From Candidatus Poribacteria bacterium (GTDB lineage: Bacteria > Poribacteria > WGA-4E > WGA-3G): 64,000 nucleotides of DNA. The position numbers were made by a program, and so were the translations under genes. Location of the stretch: assembly GCA_026702755.1 (NCBI GenBank), contig JAPPBX010000038.1:61717-125716 (forward strand). The letters are read 5' to 3'. Shown in pieces: positions 16,305-23,769 of this stretch. The notes below the pieces were generated by a model, which saw only the letters and a list, made by a program, of their open reading frames with translations, ran no database searches and was not told the DNA's origin. Position 1 is the stretch's first letter. Each line of letters starts with the position of its first letter.

Positions 16305-17174
16305 ATGGACAAAGAAATAAGCAGCAATCAACAACCTTGGCTTGGCGCATTGTTACCACCGGATGTCTGTGAATTGCCTACTCGGAACGGCGATGGCTTA
16401 TCTATCCCTGAGTTGACACCTGAACAACGGTACGCTTTTGATACCCACGGTTGGTTTTTGGTACCGGAGGTATTTACCGGTTCTGAACTCAAAGAGATGC
16501 GCGATTTCGGTTATCGTCTCCACCAGGACCCGGAATCTATCCCAGAGCATGAACGGAGTCCTGTCGGCGGTCCTCTCCAGAAATTGATTGATCATCCGCT
16601 TGTTGTTTCGCTCCTCAACGAATTCACGGCGCATCCAGCTGTAACGGGACCGGAGTGCTACGGTTTTGCTGTTGAAAGTGCAAGCCTCTTTTACCGCGCC
16701 CCGGGCATGGGACGGTTTGGACCACACAATGGCAACGGGCTGCTCCGCTTTCCGGGTGATGTTCACTACTATAACGCCTTCCCAGGCAAAGGCTATAGTC
16801 CACATACCCGTATTGTATGGGAACTAAACGAAGTCAAAAAAGGACAAGGGGGCACACTCCTGGTAACCGGTAGTCATAAATCGGTTTACACAGCACCACC
16901 TGACATCCAAAATCCTGACTCTGATATTTGGAGCACTTACGGATGTCCGGGCGGGTCGTTACTCTTTTTCACAGAGGCACTCACCCATAGTGCCACGGAG
17001 TGGACAAATACTGAAAACGACAGGATTGCCGTTTTTAATCTGTATAGTCCTGTTGATAGTGGTTTCGCGAAAGTTTATAAACCGCATCCAAAACTCTTTG
17101 CTGAAATGCCACCGATCCGGCAGACGCTCTTCCGAGACAGGCATGTTGTGGACAAGGCTAACGGCATGCCATAG
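16305..17174 (+). CDS. Phytanoyl-CoA dioxygenase (PhyH)-family protein, HxG variant
   Basis: A 289-aa paralog of the preceding gene, with AGGAGA before the ATG. It has GWFLVPEVFTGSELKEMRDF, LQKLIDHPLVVSLLNEF, IVWELNEV, GGTLLVTGSHKSVY and GSLLFFTEALTHSA. The probable iron ligands are H141 (in PHNG, so HxG and not HxD) and H228; R240 likely binds 2-oxoglutarate. A large environmental PhyH subfamily has an LHxG-like motif here. In 2-oxoglutarate halogenases the Asp-to-Gly/Ala change opens a halide site, but that function cannot be claimed from sequence alone. It sits upstream of a coiled-coil gene and a sulfatase. Confidence 0.82.
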   Translation: MDKEISSNQQPWLGALLPPDVCELPTRNGDGLSIPELTPEQRYAFDTHGWFLVPEVFTGSELKEMRDFGYRLHQDPESIPEHERSPVGGPLQKLIDHPLVVSLLNEFTAHPAVTGPECYGFAVESASLFYRAPGMGRFGPHNGNGLLRFPGDVHYYNAFPGKGYSPHTRIVWELNEVKKGQGGTLLVTGSHKSVYTAPPDIQNPDSDIWSTYGCPGGSLLFFTEALTHSATEWTNTENDRIAVFNLYSPVDSGFAKVYKPHPKLFAEMPPIRQTLFRDRHVVDKANGMP

Positions 17175-17193
17175 CAATGCAAAGGAAAAACCA

Positions 17194-17583
17194 ATGGCTG
17201 ATAACAACAATTTTAACGAGCTCCTCATCCATAACTTGAAACAAATCGCCATTCACTTGGACCGCTTGGACGCGAAGGTTGATGAGAAAGCAAATAAAGA
17301 GGATGTTAAACTTCTTACGGAAGAGATCAAAATTCTGAATGTGAAGGTTGATGAGAAAGCAGATAAAGAGGATGTTAAACTTCTTACGGAAGAGATCAAA
17401 ATTCTGAATGTGAAGGTTGATGAGAAAGCAGATAAAGGAGATGTCAAACTCCTTACAAACCGCATCGACAATGTCGAAAGCCGGCTGGACCGAATTGAAA
17501 GCGAGGTTGGAACGTTCAAATGGATGCTTGGGATTGGGTTAGCTGCCATGGGCGTTTTCGTTGCACTCTTAAAACTATTTTAA
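17194..17583 (+). CDS. Coiled-coil protein with C-terminal membrane anchor and internal repeats
   Basis: A 129-aa protein from ATG 17194 (AAAGGA upstream). After a short N-terminus it consists of 23-residue helical repeats (DEKA(N/D)KEDVKLLTEEI and so on) that form a continuous coiled coil, then NRIDNVESRLDRIESEV. A single C-terminal transmembrane helix follows (MLGIGLAAMGVFVALLKLF). It resembles short DUF1640/CCDC90-like or hemolysin XhlA-like tail-anchored coiled coils. The function is unknown; oligomerisation at the membrane is likely. Confidence 0.75.
   Translation: MADNNNFNELLIHNLKQIAIHLDRLDAKVDEKANKEDVKLLTEEIKILNVKVDEKADKEDVKLLTEEIKILNVKVDEKADKGDVKLLTNRIDNVESRLDRIESEVGTFKWMLGIGLAAMGVFVALLKLF
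17281..17455 (+). repeat. 69-bp tandem repeat inside the coiled-coil gene
   Basis: Unit 1 is 17281-17349 and unit 2 is 17350-17418, identical except for one base (aaat versus agat near the start). A third, diverging and partial copy runs from 17419. The unit is exactly 23 codons, so copy number change keeps the frame. Confidence 0.9.
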
Positions 17584-17620
17584 AACGTGCTTTCTAACAA
17601 AAATTTCTGAAGGGGTACCT

Positions 17621-19000
17621 ATGTCCACAAAACAGCCAAACGTTCTTTGGATTTATGGTGAAGATCTCTCTCCAGATCTCAGCTGTTATGGCACATCTGC
17701 CGTGAAAACACCAAACGTTGATCTACTCGCATCGGAGGGCACTCGTTATGCCAATGCGTTTGTCACGTGTCCGGTCTGTTCACCGAGTCGCTCCGCGCTC
17801 ATCACAGGCACCTATCAGACGCACTTTGATGCACACAACCATCGGAGCAACCGCGATAAGCCGCTGCGAGCGGATATGAAACTCATCACCGATTGTTTCC
17901 GAGAGGCAGGGTATTTTACGTGCAATAGTCCGGGACCGCCATACAATCGTCCTGGAAAGACCGATTTTAACTTTCAGCGCGAACAACCCTTTGATGGCAT
18001 CGACTGGAGCGAACGCGCTGAAGGACAACCCTTTTACGCACAGATTAACATTCCAGACACACACCGTGTTTTCAAGCCAGATCCAGAACGTCCTATTTCT
18101 CCTGAGGATGTGGAATTGCCACCTTACTATCCAGACCATCCACTGACTCGGAAAGATTGGGCACTCTATCTTGAAAGCATTCAGATTTTGGATAGGAAAG
18201 TCGGGCAGATTCTCAAGCGGCTGGATGATGAGGGACTCTCGGATAATACCATCATCTTTTTCATGAGCGACCACGGACGGGCACACATCCGTTGCAAGCA
18301 ATTTCTCTATGATGGTGGCACCCATATTCCACTCATCGTTCGATGGCCCGGACATGTTGAACCCGGTGCTGTTGACGATAGACTTGTTAGCGGTGTTGAT
18401 TTCGCACCGACAACACTATCCCTCACCGGTGTTGACATTCCTGACTTCATGCAAGGTCAAGTTTTCCTCGGTTCAGACGCGACATCGCGCGATGCCATTT
18501 TCGCAGCACGAGACCGATGTGATGGAACAGACGATAGGATACGGTGCATCCGGACACACCGTTATAAACTGATTCGCAACTATCACCCTGAACGTCCGTA
18601 TATGCAGTTCAACGGCTACAAGAAGCAGCAATATCCCCTTTGGAGTTTGATGCCGTTGTTGTCTGCAAACGGCGAGTTATCCCCCGCGCAACAGCATTTC
18701 ATGCAACAGACGCGTCCGACTGAAGAGTTGTATGATCTGGAGGCGGATCCGTATGAAATTAATAACCTCGCTATGGATCCACAGTATGATGCCGTGCGAA
18801 GTGAACTTGTCGCGCAGCTTAACGCATGGATGACAGAGACAGGAGACATGGGCGAGATACCTGAATCTACAGAGGTTACTACGTATTGGGATGAAAACAT
18901 GGCGGAAAGGTTCAAACAGGACATGGAAAAGCGAGGGCTCTCACACGATATAAGCGATGCAGATTACGTCGCATGGTGGGAAGACCATCTGTTAACCTAA
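17621..19000 (+). CDS. Type I sulfatase
   Basis: A 459-aa sulfatase of the alkaline phosphatase superfamily. The modification motif C53-S-P-S-R57 (formylglycine at C53) is followed by SALITG. The N-terminal metal site is in NVLWIYGEDLSPDLSCYG, and the second in FFMSDHGRAHIR. LYDLEADPYEINNLA is the usual C-terminal family block. No signal peptide is seen, so the enzyme is probably cytoplasmic. Substrates of this family are sulfated glycans or small sulfate esters; the neighbours (glycosidase-like and sugar isomerase) favour a glycan. It needs a formylglycine-generating enzyme or anSME encoded elsewhere. Confidence 0.92.
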   Translation: MSTKQPNVLWIYGEDLSPDLSCYGTSAVKTPNVDLLASEGTRYANAFVTCPVCSPSRSALITGTYQTHFDAHNHRSNRDKPLRADMKLITDCFREAGYFTCNSPGPPYNRPGKTDFNFQREQPFDGIDWSERAEGQPFYAQINIPDTHRVFKPDPERPISPEDVELPPYYPDHPLTRKDWALYLESIQILDRKVGQILKRLDDEGLSDNTIIFFMSDHGRAHIRCKQFLYDGGTHIPLIVRWPGHVEPGAVDDRLVSGVDFAPTTLSLTGVDIPDFMQGQVFLGSDATSRDAIFAARDRCDGTDDRIRCIRTHRYKLIRNYHPERPYMQFNGYKKQQYPLWSLMPLLSANGELSPAQQHFMQQTRPTEELYDLEADPYEINNLAMDPQYDAVRSELVAQLNAWMTETGDMGEIPESTEVTTYWDENMAERFKQDMEKRGLSHDISDADYVAWWEDHLLT

Positions 19001-19023
19001 AGAATATAAAATGGAGGTTCCGA

Positions 19024-20259
19024 ATGAACGATACGCTCTATGGACACGGTGATGGATTTCTCACACAGGATGGACGGCGGCTCTTTCCAATTGGGTTCTA
19101 TGAACACCCTGCCGAGGATGACGCACTCAGAGATATGGCAGAATCGGGCGTTAATCTTGTTATGTGTGGTAGTGTGGAGGCATTTGATCGCGCACAGGCA
19201 CACGGAATGATGGGATGGGTACCGTTGGGTCTTCAGGGCGGTGCGACACCCGAATTTCAGGAACGCATCCGAACTCTCGCTGAACACCCCGCACTCGCTG
19301 TATGGGAAGGTCCAGATGAGGTGGTATGGAGCTTTACCGCCTATAGTGGTCTCTGGAAACAGGACCAGATGGCAGTGTTTCCGAATAAGGGTGAATGGTG
19401 GATGCAGACACCGCTCGCTATTGAATACTCTGAAGGACGTGCAGCTGAAATTATGCCTAAGATGCGGGAGGCTATTGAATTTATCCGCAGCGTTGATCCT
19501 TACAATCGACAGATTTGGATTAATGAAGCGCGCGACAGCGATCTGAAGTTCGTCCGACAGTACATTGACTGTGTAGACATCACTGGGTGCGATGATTATC
19601 CGATTCGACCAGAAAGTCGTCCTGCCATTCGTCTTGCTGATTCTACAAACCGTTGGAGACAGGTCGGTAAAGGCAGACCAGTATGGATGGTGCTTCAAGG
19701 ATTTACATGGAACGATTTGAGTGATGGAGACACTGACATCATAGCGTTTCCTTCCTTTGCTGAGTCGCGCCTGATGGCGTATGCTTGTATTGCAAATGGG
19801 GCGAGAGGTATTCTGTATTGGGGTTCCAGTTATATGAAGTCTGAGGGAAAAGAAGCTTTTCGGAAGTCGCTTTACGCCTTAACGAGCGAACTCGCCGCGC
19901 TTCAACCTTTCCTTACAGCACCCGTGGAGCAGTATGTTACAGTGCGAGAAATTGATGATGGACGCATCGATATACCACCCCCTGTTTCCGCGCGCGGTGT
20001 GAGCGTCACGGCTCGTAGAATCGGACGTGAATGGCTCGTTGTCCTCGTCAATGAAGATGAGCATTCTCACATGGGGGTAGAAGTTACCGGATTGGATGCC
20101 CTCAACGGCACCGAGTTTGTCGAACTCTACGGTGAGGAGGAAACCACTATATCCGAAGGCGCTTTCGTGACGCGGATGCTTCCTTTTGAAGTCAAACTCT
20201 TCGCAACACACCGAAAATGGGAAAGCGACCGGCGGGAGGGTAGAGAATTTGCAGAATAG
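19024..20259 (+). CDS. Glycoside hydrolase-like TIM-barrel protein
   Basis: A 411-aa protein from ATG 19024, preceded by TGGAGG. It contains FPIGFYEHP, then a barrel with SGVNLVMCG, HPALAVWEGPDEVVW (acid Glu in a strand-end position), a NxxIW-INEA stretch and VWMVLQGFTWND. A C-terminal beta domain follows (VSVTARRIGREWLVVLVNED, FEVKLF). The layout is that of clan-A-like glycosidases, with an N-terminal barrel and a small beta-sandwich. I cannot place the family or substrate. No signal peptide. Start and stop overlap with neighbours suggest one transcript from the sulfatase gene to the isomerase gene. Confidence 0.7.
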   Translation: MNDTLYGHGDGFLTQDGRRLFPIGFYEHPAEDDALRDMAESGVNLVMCGSVEAFDRAQAHGMMGWVPLGLQGGATPEFQERIRTLAEHPALAVWEGPDEVVWSFTAYSGLWKQDQMAVFPNKGEWWMQTPLAIEYSEGRAAEIMPKMREAIEFIRSVDPYNRQIWINEARDSDLKFVRQYIDCVDITGCDDYPIRPESRPAIRLADSTNRWRQVGKGRPVWMVLQGFTWNDLSDGDTDIIAFPSFAESRLMAYACIANGARGILYWGSSYMKSEGKEAFRKSLYALTSELAALQPFLTAPVEQYVTVREIDDGRIDIPPPVSARGVSVTARRIGREWLVVLVNEDEHSHMGVEVTGLDALNGTEFVELYGEEETTISEGAFVTRMLPFEVKLFATHRKWESDRREGREFAE

Positions 20260-21058
20260 CCTGAAGGAACGCTTTGGATTTGATGCACCGAAACACAAAC
20301 CTATCGAAGAATCGATCCAATGGGCAGGAGAGAATGGGTTTGGGTACATTGATTTCCAAGCCGATGTTCCTCCGAATGACATCGCTTCGTTTGACACGGT
20401 GCGCGTCCGCAGAGTGCGCGACCTGTGCCAAACCCACGAAATTGCTATCGGTATCCACCCGTCTTCGGCAATCAACAACGCCGAATACGTCCCGCTCATG
20501 TCTGAGGCGGTCGATGGTTATCTCTATGCGAACTTAGAACTGGCACAACGGCTCGGATGTGGTTGGATCATCGGGCATGGTGGGTATCATTTCGGAGATG
20601 TCGCCCAACGTCGAGACGCTGCGATTGAACGAATACAACGTTTGGTCGAGCAAGCAGAGCAAGCGGAGATAGTCGTCTTCTTTGAAAACCACAATCGAGA
20701 ACCGGAGCATGCCGAAATCCATTACATTCCCCATAACGTTGAAGAGACGCATTGGTTTTTCGATGCTATTCGTTCCCCTTATCTCAAATGGGCGTTCAAT
20801 GTCGCTCACGGCCATCTCGTACCAGAAGGGTGGCAAGGCTTCTTAGATGCGTTCGGCGTGGAGAATATCGGTCAGGTTCGCCTCAATGATAATACGGGTG
20901 AATATGAGATCCATCTCATTCCCGGTGAAGGCACGATTGATTTTGTGGATCTGTTTGCACAATTGAATGGACACGGCTATGATGGCTGGTTTAGTCTTGG
21001 ATTCGGCGATGATGCAGATAAGGTACGGATACGGAATCAGTTTACTACGTATGTGTAG
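20249..21058 (+). CDS. Sugar phosphate isomerase/epimerase (xylose isomerase-like TIM barrel)
   Basis: A 269-aa barrel protein. I choose the TTG at 20249, eight bases after GGGAGGG; the ATG at 20186 lies deep in the upstream gene and adds a low-quality N-terminus. It overlaps that gene by 11 bases. Family features are IEESIQWAGENGFGYIDFQ, IGIHPSSAIN, GCGWIIGHGGYH, IVVFFENHNRE (metal Glu), LKWAFNVAHGH, VRLNDN and LIPGEGTIDF. These enzymes bind a divalent metal and isomerise or epimerise sugars, or dehydrate inosose-type polyols. It fits as the downstream enzyme of the glycan cluster. Confidence 0.82.
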   Translation: MQNSLKERFGFDAPKHKPIEESIQWAGENGFGYIDFQADVPPNDIASFDTVRVRRVRDLCQTHEIAIGIHPSSAINNAEYVPLMSEAVDGYLYANLELAQRLGCGWIIGHGGYHFGDVAQRRDAAIERIQRLVEQAEQAEIVVFFENHNREPEHAEIHYIPHNVEETHWFFDAIRSPYLKWAFNVAHGHLVPEGWQGFLDAFGVENIGQVRLNDNTGEYEIHLIPGEGTIDFVDLFAQLNGHGYDGWFSLGFGDDADKVRIRNQFTTYV

Positions 21059-21132
21059 CTTCCAGTTCCTGATAACGACAGTGGTCTTTAATTTGTGATC
21101 GTGATTCCTTACTAACCGAGAGCGGATTGGAT

Positions 21133-21309
21133 TTAATCCCTGAGCATCTTGAGAATGTGCTTTGCCAAAGGATCTTTAAGCTCTCTATGGCGAGGAACTG
21201 GTTGAGAAACACGTGTGTTGGGATTGTGGTACCAATCGTGTTTTGCACCATGGCGAATAAGTACACACCCCATCTTCTTCAATTCACGAATCAGATCTCG
21301 TCTTTTCAT
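21133..21309 (-). CDS. hicA: HicA-type mRNA interferase toxin
   Basis: A 58-aa protein read on the minus strand from ATG 21309 to TAA 21133; it is below usual ORF-length cut-offs. The sequence begins MKRRDLIRELKKMGCVLIRH and continues GAKHDWY, with a PRHRELKDPLAK block, which matches the HicA dsRNA-binding-like fold. The conserved catalytic His is in the RHGAKH segment. HicA cleaves mRNA when free of HicB. Its ATG overlaps the hicB stop by four bases (ATGA), so translation is coupled. The usual order is hicA first; here the antitoxin precedes it, which is also known. Confidence 0.88.
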   Translation of the reverse strand: MKRRDLIRELKKMGCVLIRHGAKHDWYHNPNTRVSQPVPRHRELKDPLAKHILKMLRD

Positions 21310-21497
21310 GCGATCTGTAGTTCGGCAACCTTTCGGATGCCCGGAATGTTGCCGCTGGTGAGTTCAGTGTAAAGGTCAAGTAGATTTTCTTCTAAAACTT
21401 CTACTGTTTCACCCTGCGTCCAATAATCAGGATATGCCTCAAGGTACCCAAGAAACATGGTTCCATCTTGCCAGTAAATGTATTTTTGTGTTTGCAT
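21306..21497 (-). CDS. hicB: HicB-type antitoxin, short form
   Basis: A 63-aa protein from ATG 21497 (the TTG at 21509 adds four residues). It has the degenerate RNase H-like HicB core: TQKYIYWQDGTMFLGYLEAYPDYWTQGET, an acidic helix (VLEENLLDLYTELTSG) and a C-terminal strand. There is no C-terminal helix-turn-helix or ribbon-helix-helix, so it belongs to the short HicB class that neutralises HicA but may not autoregulate through its own DNA-binding domain. It is the first gene of the pair and lies 31 bases after its predicted transcript start. Confidence 0.88.
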   Translation of the reverse strand: MQTQKYIYWQDGTMFLGYLEAYPDYWTQGETVEVLEENLLDLYTELTSGNIPGIRKVAELQIA

Positions 21498-21534
21498 GGA
21501 GAACACCAAATTGTGCTATATTGAAGTTTTAATA

Positions 21535-21563
21535 ATTATACTCCTTCAATTAGGATAAGTCAA
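21535..21563 (-). promoter_or_regulatory. hicBA promoter
   Basis: Minus strand TTGACT (21563-21558), 17-bp spacer, TATAAT (21540-21535). It is near consensus and lies just upstream of hicB. Confidence 0.75.
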
Positions 21564-21706
21564 GATTTATTTTGCGTGGCACGTAATTGCAGAGAGGTAT
21601 TTGTTCTAATCTGGTTTTTGGCGTTGTTTTCTACCTCTATCCGAAACGCAGCTTTTCAGTGATTCTATTCTGTTTTAAACATCTTCATTGTTGTATGCTG
21701 GTTACT

Positions 21707-23653
21707 TTACCGATAGAATGAATAAACGGAGATACCCCAAATCAGCCGGATCAGTACCCACGTACCACCAACAATAAATTGCCCAAGAATTAACCCCAAG
21801 AAAAGCGGTAACACCCGATGGTAAAGCCGGATACCACCAAATCGCAAGATTAGATTCTTAATCGCCCAACTGATTAGCACGGAAAACCAGAGCCAACCGA
21901 ACGTCCACATACTACTCGCCACAGCATAGCCGGTCGGATGGAAGGGAAACATCGGGAAACGGGTACGCATCCACCACAGTAACCCTGTAAACAGGAACCC
22001 TACACCCATAAATGTAACTGCTGGGATGTTTGTTTCACTTGGATAATAAAGCCAAGTACGTAATCTGTGATAACCACCATTTCCTAAGCCCGGATTCGCA
22101 CCAATGTCATAGGATACAACCAGATATGACCAAAACGCTGCGAGAATACCGAAGAAAACACCGCACATTAATGCGACTACCATTCGTCTTGCCCGCATGT
22201 TCCCTACCTCCACAAGTTTAAACGCTTCCAGTGTATGTGGCATCGGGTGGGCACGGTATCCCCGATTGAACGCATAATACAGGGACATCATCGCAAGGCT
22301 TGGTGGTGGAATCATGCGTGAACCGAGTGAGTCAATAATAAATTGCCGTGGGTTCGCTACAAACATCTCATGTGTGGGTGGCCCGACCTCAGCACGCACC
22401 CGTGTAATCCCCAGTGCAAGGAGATAATAGATAGCGAAATACAACGCTATCATCCAAACTGCCATCCCACCGCGGTTTGAGAAAATAAATAGAAAAAGAA
22501 CACCGCCTATTAATCCCGCCAGCGGCCATCGATAATCTGTGGAATCCTGCAGTTCAGGCGGAAGGTTCTCGTCTCTCTTTCTGAAGAGGTTTCTGAACAT
22601 CGCATAAAAGTGTCTACGTCCACCATAGAGCGCAAAACAGGCGATCGCCAAATACGCACCAACACCTTGCGGTCCATCGTAAGGAAACCCCGGCAAAACC
22701 TGTAGCCCCATCGCACTCCCCAAGACACGTTCGCCTTTCCAGAATAGATAGAAAAACCAGAGCGAAAAGGACATCTCTAACGGCATTAAGAAGGCAAGTC
22801 CTACACCGAATGACAGGATATAGATAGGGGTCCAGCCGATTGCGTTCCACGGCTTTTCAGTGAAGTAGATGCCGAGGTCTGCCTTGCGAACCGGTATCTC
22901 TGGGAATGCCGGAAAGAATGCGTGAATACCGTTAATCAGGTCGATACCCGCTGCAATAGCGAAGCCTGCCCAGAACATCTTGTTTTTAAAGAGTCGTCCG
23001 TCTGAATAAGTCATCTCTATCGGCAGGCGGACGATTGGATAGGTGAGCCGCTCCCGATCAATCCACTGCTTACGGAGGAGCAGATCGATGCAAATCATCA
23101 CCCAAATCACGACGGAGAGGAAGATTGTCCACCATAAAATCGGTTCCCACCATGCTGCCAGATACCGCGTCGAGTAAAAACTCGTATCACCGTCATAGAA
23201 ATCTTGCAGCACGGACAGATCGCTGAGGGTCATCCAACTCGGCAGGTATCGCCAGAAAAGTTGTTGCCATTCATTTTCAGGCGTAGCGAACCAGAAGCCG
23301 TTTGGGATAACAGGCACAACGGTCTGCATCATGTCGTGTCCCGCGATCGCCGAAGAAATTGAAAGGATGACGTAGATAGTGAGCAGTTCTCCTTGACGGA
23401 GCGCGAAACGAGGCAACAGCAGCTTCAGCAAGAAATTAAGACACGTTAACACCGCCAACGTCACCACTACGTTGTAAATCAACGACATCGTTGTTGGCAG
23501 CGTACTCCAATACCGCAGATGATTCGCCATAATGAAATAGCTGTTCGGCGGGATGAGTATAATGCCAAGCAGGATCGCGCGAAAGGTAACGCCTGGGTGT
23601 CCAGGCTGCGGGGTTTCTTGAGGATTTGAGGGATATTTTGATGTGTTTACCAT
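21707..23653 (-). CDS. DUF6785/DUF6784-like polytopic membrane protein
   Basis: A 648-aa protein with about 12-14 hydrophobic helices. The N-terminal half has AILLGIILIPPNSYFIMANH, then RQGELLTIYVILSISSAIAGHDMMQ. A long soluble or re-entrant part (about residues 130-200) follows. The C-terminal half has LPLEMSFSLWFFYLF, RVRAEVGPPTHEM, GSRMIPPPSL, YRAHPMPHTLEAFKL and a final membrane block ending in SVYSFYR. No transport motif I know is visible. It is a tandem paralog of the next gene upstream; the family is of unknown function. A third copy is at the left edge of the window. Confidence 0.8.
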   Translation of the reverse strand: MVNTSKYPSNPQETPQPGHPGVTFRAILLGIILIPPNSYFIMANHLRYWSTLPTTMSLIYNVVVTLAVLTCLNFLLKLLLPRFALRQGELLTIYVILSISSAIAGHDMMQTVVPVIPNGFWFATPENEWQQLFWRYLPSWMTLSDLSVLQDFYDGDTSFYSTRYLAAWWEPILWWTIFLSVVIWVMICIDLLLRKQWIDRERLTYPIVRLPIEMTYSDGRLFKNKMFWAGFAIAAGIDLINGIHAFFPAFPEIPVRKADLGIYFTEKPWNAIGWTPIYILSFGVGLAFLMPLEMSFSLWFFYLFWKGERVLGSAMGLQVLPGFPYDGPQGVGAYLAIACFALYGGRRHFYAMFRNLFRKRDENLPPELQDSTDYRWPLAGLIGGVLFLFIFSNRGGMAVWMIALYFAIYYLLALGITRVRAEVGPPTHEMFVANPRQFIIDSLGSRMIPPPSLAMMSLYYAFNRGYRAHPMPHTLEAFKLVEVGNMRARRMVVALMCGVFFGILAAFWSYLVVSYDIGANPGLGNGGYHRLRTWLYYPSETNIPAVTFMGVGFLFTGLLWWMRTRFPMFPFHPTGYAVASSMWTFGWLWFSVLISWAIKNLILRFGGIRLYHRVLPLFLGLILGQFIVGGTWVLIRLIWGISVYSFYR

Positions 23654-23769
23654 GTTTTTGAAGTCATATTGAGTAAAACCTTATGATTAACTTTCGCACC
23701 ACTTTCAACCATTTTTAGCGCGTACTCGCTATTAGTTCATTGCCTTTCGGCAGCACATAGATTCACGAG

